From NCBI GenBank assembly GCA_031553975.1, contig JAVBKP010000107.1:1-42385 (forward strand): a stretch of DNA of 42,385 nucleotides, read 5' to 3'. The stretch comes from JAVBKP01 sp031553975. Its GTDB lineage: Bacteria; Bacillota; Clostridia; Peptostreptococcales; Anaerovoracaceae. Below, one piece after another: positions 32,362 to 41,008 of this stretch. Numbering within the stretch: the first letter of the stretch is position 1; every line of letters begins with the position of its first letter. A model generated the notes under the pieces. That model saw nothing but the letters and a program-made list of their open reading frames with translations, was not told the origin of the DNA and made no database searches. Position numbers and translations under genes: made by a program.

Positions 32362-33729
32362 TTATTTTTGTAAGAAATCAAGCGACCAGTCAAATTCATC
32401 CGTTATTCGTACAATATCCTCTTCAATAAGTGGTTTTCCTAACTGTACTTCTATTAACTCTAAGTCTGTTGATGCATATAGGGCATGGGCCTGATTCTCT
32501 TGTATGGTAATAGTGTCTCCTGGTCCAACTTGAGAACGCTTTTCATCTATACAAAGCCACCCTTCTCCGGAAACAATGGTCCAAACTTCTTTGCGATTGG
32601 CATGCTTTTGATAGCTAATCTGTTTGTCCTCTAGTAGTGACAACTTCTTGGTTAAAGATTCTGTGCCATCTGCATGGAAAGAGTGGTTTAAGACTTGGTA
32701 TGTTCCCCAACGTTTCTCTTCATACATTGGTCTAGTCTTGATTTCACCAATAAAATCTTTTAATCTGTATGTTTGGCCTTTTTCAGCGACTAGTATGCCA
32801 TCTCTGCTGGCTACGACCACAGCATTTTTGATACCCATAGTGATAACAGGAATGTCTTGCTCGTTGATCACATGTGTATTCTCGCATAACTCGTCCACTT
32901 TTGCATTTCCAGTGACGCTAGCCGTCATCTCTTCTGACAACGTCTCCCATGTACCAAGGTCAGTCCAGCTGCCATTATATTTTAGCACTTTAATCTTCTT
33001 AACATGCTCAACCACTTCATAGTCGAAGCTTGTCTTGTTTAAGGTTAAAAATCGCTCCTTCATGGCACCAAACGACAAATCTGATACAGTGTACTTGTCT
33101 TTGAGTATATCTGTGATATAGCTTAATTTAAGACCAAATACACCACAATTCCAAAGTGCACCTTCACTGATAAGATTCTTCGCAGAATCAAGGTCAGGCT
33201 TTTCTTTAAAATATTTGACATCAGAAATATCGTTAGCTCCATCTGTTGGAACTACATACCCATATTTATCAGATGGCTTTGTTGGCGTCGCGCCCATTAG
33301 CACTAGGCTATCTGGTTCTGTATTAAGTATCTGAGAAAACCGAGCAATGTTTTTAAAATATTCTAGATCCACAAATGGATCCACAGGCAAAACAGCAATT
33401 GACTCATCTGGTTTCACACCGCATTCGCTATATAAATATGAGCATGCCAAGGCAATGGCAGGAAATGTATCCCGACGCTCTGGCTCTATGACTATATTAA
33501 CATTTTTACCGAGCTGGTTCTCGAGTTGATCCCTCTGCGTTGCGCTAGCAGCAACAGTAATAGAACTCCAACCACCAACTTCTTGCATCTGCCTATATAC
33601 CCTCTGCACCATAGACTCTAATGATCCATCCGGCGCAGGAAGCACCTGCAAGAATTGTTTTGATCGTATGTCGTTTGATAGCGGCCATAGGCGTTTGCCT
33701 GAGCCTCCTGATAGTAGTATTAAGTGCAT
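32362..33729 (-). CDS. manC: Mannose-1-phosphate guanylyltransferase (with cupin domain)
   Basis: 455 residues. The N-terminal nucleotidyltransferase starts LILLSGGSGKRLWPLSN and includes KYGYVVPTDG and the KYFKEKPD block that holds mannose-1-P. The C-terminal 110 residues are a type II phosphomannose-isomerase-like cupin (HRKEVW-type NRKEVWTIVSGEGWLCID, PGDTITIQENQAHALYA). It makes GDP-mannose, and possibly also isomerises fructose-6-P if the cupin is active. The ribosome binding site is AAAGGAAAATGGT. It begins right after the IS remnant, so its promoter may come from there. Confidence 0.95.
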   Translation of the reverse strand: MHLILLSGGSGKRLWPLSNDIRSKQFLQVLPAPDGSLESMVQRVYRQMQEVGGWSSITVAASATQRDQLENQLGKNVNIVIEPERRDTFPAIALACSYLYSECGVKPDESIAVLPVDPFVDLEYFKNIARFSQILNTEPDSLVLMGATPTKPSDKYGYVVPTDGANDISDVKYFKEKPDLDSAKNLISEGALWNCGVFGLKLSYITDILKDKYTVSDLSFGAMKERFLTLNKTSFDYEVVEHVKKIKVLKYNGSWTDLGTWETLSEEMTASVTGNAKVDELCENTHVINEQDIPVITMGIKNAVVVASRDGILVAEKGQTYRLKDFIGEIKTRPMYEEKRWGTYQVLNHSFHADGTESLTKKLSLLEDKQISYQKHANRKEVWTIVSGEGWLCIDEKRSQVGPGDTITIQENQAHALYASTDLELIEVQLGKPLIEEDIVRITDEFDWSLDFLQK

Positions 33730-33740
33730 ACCATTTTCCT

Positions 33741-33750
33741 TTTATATTGG
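33741..33750 (+). repeat. 10-bp direct repeat flanking the IS remnant (left copy)
   Basis: TTTATATTGG here recurs at 34121-34130 on the other side of the transposase remnant. It may be a target-site duplication, or part of a palindromic target. Confidence 0.3.
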
Positions 33751-33825
33751 GGTTGCTGAACAATGGCTAAGTTGCCATGGCCAGCGGCCTCACCTTTCCT
33801 TGATTAAATGTCAAATTCCACATTC

Positions 33826-34083
33826 TTAAAATGCCAACAAAAAGACACGTAGTCTTTTTTCTAAGTTCATCACCATAAAAATGAGATGAATCATGGTTTC
33901 GCTTGTTTCTTTTAATTTGGTAGGTATTCGTCCAAGATTGTGAGTCCGTTTTCCTTCTCCAAACTTGCCTTCTACTACATTGTGTTCACCTGCGTCTAGC
34001 TTTTCTTCTAAGCATTGGGCGCCGTACAGCGTCTTGTTTTTTTATGGCATTCCGAGTTTTGGGCCATTCATGCTAATTCCTCT
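33826..34083 (-). pseudogene. Transposase remnant (IS1182-like, C-terminal)
   Basis: On the minus strand the frame reads RGISMNGPKLGMP, a TAA, then KNKTLYGAQCLEEKLDAGEH, NVVEGKFGEGKRTHNLGRI and MVMNLEKRLRVF. The blocks (S)GPKLGxP, R/H-N-xVEGKFGEGKRxxxLxRI and MNLEK are the C-terminal end of IS1182-type DDE transposases. The N-terminal and central parts are gone, so the element is dead. An IS-end-like sequence with an ATGGC/GCCAT stem lies at about 33751-33790. The whole gap 33730-34113 is taken up by this relic. Confidence 0.7.
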
Positions 34084-34113
34084 TTGCTTTGAGCCTAAAT
34101 GTATGAAATTCTT

Positions 34114-34923
34114 TCAAACATTTATATTGGTTCCAATATAAATGTTTGGGCTATCCAATGAAGATGGCCCTTGTTTCGCCCCAATATTATTAGGACATAA
34201 TTCTTCCGAAAAAATGTCAACTTTAAATCCAGATTTTTGCATAATTTGCTCAAAATCGCCACCATATAATCTACAATAATCAGGCTGCCCATAAATTTTC
34301 ATTTTGTCCTCTTTTGAGATAATATCTTTTGAAAATATTGTAGATCCAAGAGAAAAATCTTGACATACAGTAATCTCAATTTTGCCACCGACATTAAGAA
34401 TTCTTTTTAGTTCTTTAAGTGCAACTTGGTCATTGGGAACATGTTGAAGTACGTGATTACAAAGGATATAATCATAGCTATTATTTGGTAGGTCAATTGC
34501 TTGAATATCAATTACTAAATCTACATCCTTTGCAAACAGGTCAGCGGTTACACATATTAGATTTTTTCTATTAAGGTAGAGTAATACACTATACTCTGGT
34601 GCAAATATAAGCACCTTCTTATTTTTCATTGAAGAAACCTGTGTATCTAACCATGCACAGATCATCCGATGCCTTGGCAATGACCTGCAAAACGGACAGA
34701 CCGTTGATGCAGCGGTTTCTTTATAGTTTTCTGGATTATTATAATCTAAATCAATTTTAAAATCCAGGAATCTGCTAAAATATTTGTCACAGCAGGGACA
34801 ATAGACAGTATTTCCTATATATATATAAGATTTTATTTGATTTAAAGTTCTGTAGGCTTTAACTATTTGCTTTACTATAAACTTGGGCATAGTTTTTCGT
34901 ATAATTCGCTTTGATAATGACAT
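34114..34923 (-). CDS. SAM-dependent methyltransferase with N-terminal Cys clusters
   Basis: 269 residues. A basic leader is followed by two Cys pairs, CPCC (about 42-45) and CPFCRSLPRHR (about 76-86), which look like a zinc ribbon. The class I core follows: VLIFAPEYS in place of the usual glycine-rich loop, CVTADL, then YDYILCNHVLQHVPNDQVAL and LKELKRILNVGGKIEIT. Proteins of this build are frequent in polysaccharide clusters and probably methylate a sugar, or act on a lipid-linked glycan (inference). The stop codon lies inside a perfect 15-bp palindrome (34116-34147). Confidence 0.82.
   Translation of the reverse strand: MSLSKRIIRKTMPKFIVKQIVKAYRTLNQIKSYIYIGNTVYCPCCDKYFSRFLDFKIDLDYNNPENYKETAASTVCPFCRSLPRHRMICAWLDTQVSSMKNKKVLIFAPEYSVLLYLNRKNLICVTADLFAKDVDLVIDIQAIDLPNNSYDYILCNHVLQHVPNDQVALKELKRILNVGGKIEITVCQDFSLGSTIFSKDIISKEDKMKIYGQPDYCRLYGGDFEQIMQKSGFKVDIFSEELCPNNIGAKQGPSSLDSPNIYIGTNINV
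34116..34147. repeat. Perfect 15-bp palindrome at the methyltransferase stop
   Basis: AAACATTTATATTGG and CCAATATAAATGTTT flank a TT. No T run follows on either strand. The palindrome borders the IS remnant. It may serve as an mRNA 3'-end hairpin or mark an insertion target. Confidence 0.6.
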
Positions 34924-34933
34924 TATGGCTACC

Positions 34934-36160
34934 TCACTTTAATATCCTCTGATAAAGAGAAAAATACTCTTCAAATTTATCAGAGGCTTTAAACTGCTTT
35001 GCTCTTCTAATGCAAGCATTTTTCGTGCTTAAGCTATTTTTCACTTTATTAATAGATTCTAACACGGCATGAAGATCGCCTCTCTCAATTATATATCCAC
35101 AAGTATCATCTATGCATTCGGGACTGCCTCCAGAATTAAAAGTTAATACTGGTGTTCCACAAGCCAACGCCTCAATATTTGTGAGTCCAAGGACTTCTTC
35201 CAAGGTAAAATTAATATAAAGGTCTGCTAAAGAGTATAACATTGCTAACTCTGAAACACTGTCTGTTTGTTCAATTCCTATTATATTGCTCGGAATTTTC
35301 TCTAGCTGTTTTTCATTTAGACCTACTAAAATAATAGTGTCCTTTTCCGATAGCATTTTTGCCAATTTTAAAAAAAAAGAAAACCCTTTTTTTTCTGTCC
35401 AAACATTAGCTACGCCCAAAACAATAAAAGAATTTTCAGGAATCTTTTCTAAAACTCCATGCTTCATATTATTAGAAATGGTCATGGGTTTAAATGCATC
35501 CAAGTTAATCCCATTATTTATAGTAACTATGTCATATTTATTCAAAAAAGAACTTTTAACTTGTCTGGCAAGCCAGTTGGAAGGTGTTATGATTGTCAAT
35601 TCTTCAATTGAAGTAAATAATTTCTTTTTTTCTCTATAGTTAAAATTAGAATTATCTTGCAAAAAACTAGCTGGGTACTCTTTTTTTTGTGGGCAGTCAA
35701 AACAACCTTCTTTCCATTTCATGCATTTAATATACTCATAATGAGCGCAATGACCTGTAAATGACCAGCAATCATGCAAGGTCCAGACTACAGGCTTATT
35801 TGATTTTGAAAGGTAATCGAACAAAACAGGAATACTTATATAATACCCATGAATATTATGCAAATGAATGATATCAGGATCATATTTTTGAATCTGGTGA
35901 ACAAGATTAATTGTTGCTTTCTCTGATGCAAATCCATGTTTATCAGTTAGGCGGCTATACATGCCATGCATGTATATATCTAAATTGCTCCCGATACGTA
36001 TTGTACTAACATTCTCTGGTGAGATTCCACGTCCATATGCAATAACACCCTCATGTCCATAGTTAACTAATCTATAATAAATATCTGCACATATCCTTCC
36101 AGTACTACCTGTTCCACATACTGTATTAATTTGCAACACTTTCATTTCGCACCATATCAT
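34934..36160 (-). CDS. Family 4 glycosyltransferase
   Basis: 408 residues, GT-B fold. MKVLQINTVCGTGSTGRICAD carries the N-terminal donor/acceptor loop and DIIHLHNIHGYYISIP is typical of the subgroup. IVLGVANVWTEKKGFSFFLK and the EX7E motif (TLEEVLGLTNIEALACGTPVL) mark the retaining GT4 catalytic half. A small Cys-rich patch lies near 155-165 (CMKWKEGCFDCPQ). The start at 36160 overlaps the deacetylase stop by 4 bases (ATGA), supporting coupling; the ATG five codons on is an alternative. The sugar is unknown. Confidence 0.9.
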   Translation of the reverse strand: MIWCEMKVLQINTVCGTGSTGRICADIYYRLVNYGHEGVIAYGRGISPENVSTIRIGSNLDIYMHGMYSRLTDKHGFASEKATINLVHQIQKYDPDIIHLHNIHGYYISIPVLFDYLSKSNKPVVWTLHDCWSFTGHCAHYEYIKCMKWKEGCFDCPQKKEYPASFLQDNSNFNYREKKKLFTSIEELTIITPSNWLARQVKSSFLNKYDIVTINNGINLDAFKPMTISNNMKHGVLEKIPENSFIVLGVANVWTEKKGFSFFLKLAKMLSEKDTIILVGLNEKQLEKIPSNIIGIEQTDSVSELAMLYSLADLYINFTLEEVLGLTNIEALACGTPVLTFNSGGSPECIDDTCGYIIERGDLHAVLESINKVKNSLSTKNACIRRAKQFKASDKFEEYFSLYQRILK

Positions 36161-36978
36161 TTCATAATTGAGGAATATACCCTCTTCCGTTTACTTTTAC
36201 TAATGATATCCATTGGTCCCCAAATTTGAAATTTTATGATATGCAATGGCCAATACGACTCAACATTAGTTCTTGGTAAAAAGTAAGGGTCTGAAAATGA
36301 TCTAACTTTACTTGCCATAGTTATAAACGAATATTTATAATATTGTTTTATCATATCCATGGCCTGCTTTGTATATGTATATTCTTCTCCACCTACCCAA
36401 CAGAAAATATCTGTGCGCTGTTCTAAATTACTTTCAATATCATCTTTAGAAGAAACAATTTCATCGCAAATCATTTCTGTTGTGTCGTTTACATTTATTC
36501 GATGGTGATTTTTTGTATGCGATCCTATCACATGATTTCTACGTTTCAAATCTTTAATATTTTTCCAATTCATAAACTTTCGGTTTAAATCATAATCAGA
36601 AGTTGCAATGCCCTTTCCCATGTAAGCACTTGGAATAAAAAAGTAACCTGTAAATCCATATTTTTCAAGCAATGGGGCAGCCACCTCATAATTATCAAGA
36701 CAACCATCGTCAAAACAAATCATAATACCTGGTTTCTCTGTAAAAAAAAATTTTTTTTGTAAAAACTCCTCAAATTGAGCATACTCAACGTTATTAAAAT
36801 GTTTTTTATAATAGACTAATTGGGATTCAAAATCATCAACTTTATCTTTAGAGGTAGAATGATAATTTATTATTCGAATATAATTTTTATTCGAAAATCT
36901 AATTATTATTTTGTAAATTTGTAAAAAGTCTAATAGTATAGAAATGTTTCTTTTGATTGGATTTAAGGTCGAATTCAT
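36157..36978 (-). CDS. Polysaccharide deacetylase family protein
   Basis: 273 residues from the ATG at 36978, seven bases after GGAGG. NodB fold: ICFDDGCLDNYEVAAPLLEKY (metal Asp pair, near 88), HTKNHHRIN (the His-x3-His metal motif, near 154) and a C-terminal region with FLPRTNV. No signal peptide is clear, although the N-terminus is hydrophobic at about 13-28. It could remove N- or O-acetyl groups from the glycan. It lies in series with glycosyltransferases on both sides. Confidence 0.85.
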   Translation of the reverse strand: MNSTLNPIKRNISILLDFLQIYKIIIRFSNKNYIRIINYHSTSKDKVDDFESQLVYYKKHFNNVEYAQFEEFLQKKFFFTEKPGIMICFDDGCLDNYEVAAPLLEKYGFTGYFFIPSAYMGKGIATSDYDLNRKFMNWKNIKDLKRRNHVIGSHTKNHHRINVNDTTEMICDEIVSSKDDIESNLEQRTDIFCWVGGEEYTYTKQAMDMIKQYYKYSFITMASKVRSFSDPYFLPRTNVESYWPLHIIKFQIWGPMDIISKSKRKRVYSSIMK

Positions 36979-37000
36979 CAAGTACCTCCATCTTTTATCA

Positions 37001-37948
37001 TTAGCGCTTATAAGTATTGATAAAACAGCGAAATTTTCGAAGTGTTTTATAAATAAAAAAAGGTAATTTATGCTTTAAGCCAATTTTGCTTAGTTCTAAT
37101 TCTAACTCATCAAAAAATTCGTCTTGCCTAATTGAATTAGGTGCAATTAAAGGAAAATTCATAGGATGTGTTTCTAGTTCAGATAAAACACTATTTTCAC
37201 TAGTTGTGTGAGTTGCATCCTGCGAAAAACCTATATTTTTAACTAAATTTTTTGATGGAGCTATGCACAATAAATTTTTTTTTAAAACTGTAAACTGTAA
37301 TTGATAATCCCAAGTGTTAATTTTGCCATAATATGTTTCATCAAAAGCCATTGTCATGTATTTCTGAATCCATTGATCTCGAGTTAGCTCAATAAATATT
37401 TTTTTATTTCGATAAATATACCAATCTGTCATGTTTACGTCGTATAAATCCCATGTTCGCTTCCATGTTGCCCATCCCCAAATATTTGAGATTTTCGAAA
37501 AATAATAGCTAGATTCCACTAGCTGCTTTTCGAAAAGCAAATTATTGCCTGAGATTATAGCTATTGAATTATCAAGTCTATATTTTTGGAGTAGGTTTTG
37601 ACAGTAGGTAAAAAAAGATTGTTCTGGTAGGCAATCATCTTCTAGGATAATTGCCTCTTCAACATTTTCAAATACCCAACTAATCCCAGTTGAAATACGC
37701 ATTTTGCATCCTAAATTAATATCAGAATAGTTCTTGTAAACTTGACAGTCCCAGTCAATATCTTCTAAAATTGCTCTTGCCTGTCTACATTTTTCAAATT
37801 CTCCGATCTTATTTTTTCTAGGACCATCAGCAATGACAAATAATTTTGAAGGGCGAGCTTTTTTAATCTCCGCAAAAACCTCTGCGGTAGTATTAGGCCT
37901 ATTAAATATTGTAAATACAACAGGTACGTCTATCTTATATGGCTTCAT
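37001..37948 (-). CDS. GT-A glycosyltransferase (HlpA/GNT-I-like)
   Basis: 315 residues. VPVVFTIFNRPNTTAEVFAEI, then KLFVIADGPR, open the fold, and AIILEDDCLPEQSFFTYC carries the EDD metal motif. SNIWGWATWKRTWDLYD is the conserved block of this family, often annotated as hemolytic-protein-like or nucleotide-diphospho-sugar transferase. The substrate is not predictable. It precedes the deacetylase by about 20 bases. A 100-base gap separates it from the CysC fusion gene and holds nothing recognisable. Confidence 0.85.
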   Translation of the reverse strand: MKPYKIDVPVVFTIFNRPNTTAEVFAEIKKARPSKLFVIADGPRKNKIGEFEKCRQARAILEDIDWDCQVYKNYSDINLGCKMRISTGISWVFENVEEAIILEDDCLPEQSFFTYCQNLLQKYRLDNSIAIISGNNLLFEKQLVESSYYFSKISNIWGWATWKRTWDLYDVNMTDWYIYRNKKIFIELTRDQWIQKYMTMAFDETYYGKINTWDYQLQFTVLKKNLLCIAPSKNLVKNIGFSQDATHTTSENSVLSELETHPMNFPLIAPNSIRQDEFFDELELELSKIGLKHKLPFFIYKTLRKFRCFINTYKR

Positions 37949-38048
37949 TTAACAAATGTTATTCCTTCCTTTGAATTAGCATTCTGCTGACAATTTGTGA
38001 AATATAGTAAATATCCATTAATAACAAATTAAGCACAGCCTAGCACTT

Positions 38049-39200
38049 TTATTTTTTCTTTGCAATTATTCTTACCAAAGTAGGCTGGTCTTCATTAACA
38101 ACAGAAAATTCATTTGATTCTTTCAAAAAAATAATCTCAAATCCATGATTCTCCATTGATTTTTTCAAATTGTCTGGTCTAATAAATCGCCTATAGTGAT
38201 TATTATATATATACTCATCCTCGCCTACATTTTCTCCCATACCATATATATAATCGTTCACTGTTCTTGCCTCAATAAATACAAGTCCATCCTGCTTCAA
38301 TGCCATAGAAAAATTCTCAAGTAATTGGTCCTCTTGGGTTTTATTAATTGAATGGATAGACCATCTTGAATAGCAATAATCAAAATCAACACAAAATAAA
38401 GCTTTCGTATTGACGAAATCGTCGCATATAGCGAATATCGGCAGTCCACTTTCGTTAACAGATGATATAGCTTGCCTTGAAGAGTCAACAGATGTAACCT
38501 TGAGTCCGTTTCTTGCAAAAAAAACACTATCTCTACCGTTCCCGCACCCAATATCAATTATTTTTTTGCAAGGCAGAAGATGCTGAAGTATGTATTTAGC
38601 AAAATCTGATGGTTCTTGAATCTTTTTGTTTTTTGAATAGAAATCATTCCAATACGAGGTAAATGATTTTGGGCTTGTCTCCATAGATACAGATTTGGCT
38701 ATAATCTCTTCAACATATTGATCAACCTGATTATCCATAGTATTATTGATGGTCACAGTTGGATTTTTGGGAAACTCGATATTTTGGTCGGGCGATGACC
38801 CTAACATAGCCTCTGAACCAGAGGCATACAATTGATACAACCCTTTTGCATCGCGTTCTTTCAATAAGTTTATTTCAACATCAATAAAAACTTCAACATA
38901 TCTTTCTATATTTTCGCGATTCCATTCACGTATTTCATCAACCATAGCTATTGTGCAGCAGATAACATTCACTCCTTGGTCAAAAAGAAATTTGCATAGC
39001 TTAGCGTACTGATAGCCTCTCTTCTTTCGACCTTCTATAGAATAGTCAACTTTAGATCCCTCAAATATTCCCTTAATAGCGTCGCCATCGAGCAAAACTG
39101 TATTAATATTAGTGTCTTTGAAATGATAATACAGTTTTGTTCCTATTGTTGTTTTTCCACTGCCAGACATGCCAGTTATCCAATAAACCTTATTCAGCAT
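38049..39200 (-). CDS. CysC-like kinase fused to a SAM methyltransferase
   Basis: 383 residues in two domains. The N-terminal half (1-170) is an adenylylsulfate-kinase-type P-loop kinase: Walker A GMSGSGKTT (10-18), LLDGD (36-40) and VFIDVEINLLKERDAKGLY (104-122). The C-terminal half (about 180-383) is a class I methyltransferase (IDIGCGNGRDSVFFA, 215-229; VDSSRQAISS). No ATP sulfurylase or PAPS sulfotransferase gene lies nearby. In Campylobacter capsules a CysC homologue phosphorylates a cytidine diphosphoramidate instead of APS, so a capsule-specific substrate is plausible. It lies 26 bases after the sulfatase-like gene. Both domains are sure; the substrates are unknown. Confidence 0.88.
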   Translation of the reverse strand: MLNKVYWITGMSGSGKTTIGTKLYYHFKDTNINTVLLDGDAIKGIFEGSKVDYSIEGRKKRGYQYAKLCKFLFDQGVNVICCTIAMVDEIREWNRENIERYVEVFIDVEINLLKERDAKGLYQLYASGSEAMLGSSPDQNIEFPKNPTVTINNTMDNQVDQYVEEIIAKSVSMETSPKSFTSYWNDFYSKNKKIQEPSDFAKYILQHLLPCKKIIDIGCGNGRDSVFFARNGLKVTSVDSSRQAISSVNESGLPIFAICDDFVNTKALFCVDFDYCYSRWSIHSINKTQEDQLLENFSMALKQDGLVFIEARTVNDYIYGMGENVGEDEYIYNNHYRRFIRPDNLKKSMENHGFEIIFLKESNEFSVVNEDQPTLVRIIAKKK

Positions 39201-39226
39201 AATTTTATAATATCCCTTCTTTTAAA

Positions 39227-41008
39227 CTAATTTTGATGTAAATGTTTTAATACGACATTATAGTACATTTCTAGCTTTTCAACAAATAAGCCAGATTCAT
39301 CATTAAGTGTTATTCTATTACATAAAGATACATTATACCTGCTAATATCAATTTGTAAATTTTCTCCAACCACAGCTTCACTCTCAAAATCATAGACATG
39401 TGTAGAATCGCGAATGCTAGCTTTATAGGTTTGACCTGGGTATATAGATTCAGAAAAAACATAATCTCTTGAATTGCCACCAAAAGCAGCGAAAATTTGC
39501 CCATCAACATCAGTGTCAAGAGAAATATTACATGTTTGCAAAATCGATGGCAAAATGTCAATATTACTAATTAATTCATCGCTTGTGACAGACGGTATAT
39601 TTTTACCTTTTGCAAAAAAAGGCACATTTACCCGTTGCTCATTTAATAATTTGTTATTATCAGATAAAAAAGATTGTCCATGGTCTGATAATAATGTAAC
39701 TATTATATCATGCTCTTTGTAGTTTTTCATTAAATATGCATACAGTATGCCTAGATAAAAATCAACTTTTTTTATTTGGGCATGATAATTAATGATTTTG
39801 CTTTTATCCAGAAGTGCGTGCGGTGATTTCAAAGAGCTTTCATTAATGTCAGAAACAACATCATCTTCATACATTTTTGTTATCATTGGGTTCGTTGCTT
39901 GAAAGTCTGCAGAACAATGTAAATCCATCAATGAAACCCATAAAAAGTTATTAAATGATTTAAAAACTTCCAAATGCTCTAATGCTTCGCATATCATTTC
40001 ATCACATTGCATTCTATCCATCATTGGACAATAAATAGACCTATTCATTTTTTTGTAATACCCATGGCTTGGCGTAAAGCGCCAATCATTATTAATTATC
40101 GATGTCATATATCCATCATCATAGAAAAATTCCTGTAAAAGCTTGCTTTTTAATTCAAATTCAAAATTTTTATGCGGATGGAAAAGTTCATGATTTATTG
40201 TATATTTCCCAGTAAATATGCTTGCAACACTTGGTAATGTCCACTCACCAGTAGAAAAACATTGGTTTGCGATAAATCCATCCTTGAAATAATTGTAAGT
40301 GTTGGGCATTACTTTTTCTAATCCATGATTTAATAAATAGTTGTTTGATAATCCATCTATAAAAATAGTTAGAACTAATTTTGGCTTGTTCGAGTCAAAT
40401 TGATTTTTGAAATGCGAAATAAAAAAGGGGTCTTTTGACTTAATATTAATCCTATGATTTCCTTGCAAATTAAAATAAGTAAATTGATTTACAGGTACCT
40501 TTTTTTTACATATTGATTTATTGGTATTAATATAATCAAACTCAATATCAACAGATCTGTTTACAGGTGAAATTGCAACTATATCTAAAGATTCTTTTTC
40601 AATGACTATTGAACGATCTACAAATTCGCCTTTTAAAAGTTCAGTTTTTAACAATGTATAAGTGCTTTTATCCAAATCAATAAAACTAGTATACGTTTTT
40701 AATTTATTAATAACACTAAGAAACACTAATTGTTTATCTCTACGATAACTACGTGCTTTATATAAATTCAAGAAATAAGAGTCTTTGGTTCTATTCCCAA
40801 AAATCTGCTTTCGGATCATGGATTTACCATTTACATCTATGGGGTAGTCATTATAAAAATATTTTAACCGATCAAATAACAAATATTTTATATAATGGGA
40901 GATTGGGTAATCCAACTCAAAAATTCGCCGGATTTTATATTGTTGCTTTAAAAAATTATTATGCACTGCTTTTGCATGCCGCTTTAAGACGCTATTTTTC
41001 ATTATCAT
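39227..41008 (-). CDS. Alkaline-phosphatase/sulfatase-superfamily protein
   Basis: 593 residues. About 200 N-terminal residues of unknown fold precede the catalytic domain: metal Asp218 in LTIFIDGLSNN, the nucleophile region GEWTLPSVAS (254-263) and SDHGQ (441-445). Where true sulfatases have C/S-x-P-x-R, this protein has T257-L-P-S-V, so it is not a formylglycine sulfatase. A Thr nucleophile, as in LtaS or phosphoethanolamine transferases, is more likely. No signal peptide or membrane segments are visible, so it may act in the cytoplasm. It overlaps the upstream frame by 17 bases. Possible roles are phosphodiesterase, phosphotransferase or sulfohydrolase on the glycan. Confidence 0.8.
   Translation of the reverse strand: MIMKNSVLKRHAKAVHNNFLKQQYKIRRIFELDYPISHYIKYLLFDRLKYFYNDYPIDVNGKSMIRKQIFGNRTKDSYFLNLYKARSYRRDKQLVFLSVINKLKTYTSFIDLDKSTYTLLKTELLKGEFVDRSIVIEKESLDIVAISPVNRSVDIEFDYINTNKSICKKKVPVNQFTYFNLQGNHRINIKSKDPFFISHFKNQFDSNKPKLVLTIFIDGLSNNYLLNHGLEKVMPNTYNYFKDGFIANQCFSTGEWTLPSVASIFTGKYTINHELFHPHKNFEFELKSKLLQEFFYDDGYMTSIINNDWRFTPSHGYYKKMNRSIYCPMMDRMQCDEMICEALEHLEVFKSFNNFLWVSLMDLHCSADFQATNPMITKMYEDDVVSDINESSLKSPHALLDKSKIINYHAQIKKVDFYLGILYAYLMKNYKEHDIIVTLLSDHGQSFLSDNNKLLNEQRVNVPFFAKGKNIPSVTSDELISNIDILPSILQTCNISLDTDVDGQIFAAFGGNSRDYVFSESIYPGQTYKASIRDSTHVYDFESEAVVGENLQIDISRYNVSLCNRITLNDESGLFVEKLEMYYNVVLKHLHQN

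Noticed and set aside
39227..41008. Formylglycine-dependent sulfatase
   Set aside because: The C/S-x-P-x-R motif is missing (T-L-P-S-V instead), so only the superfamily is claimed.
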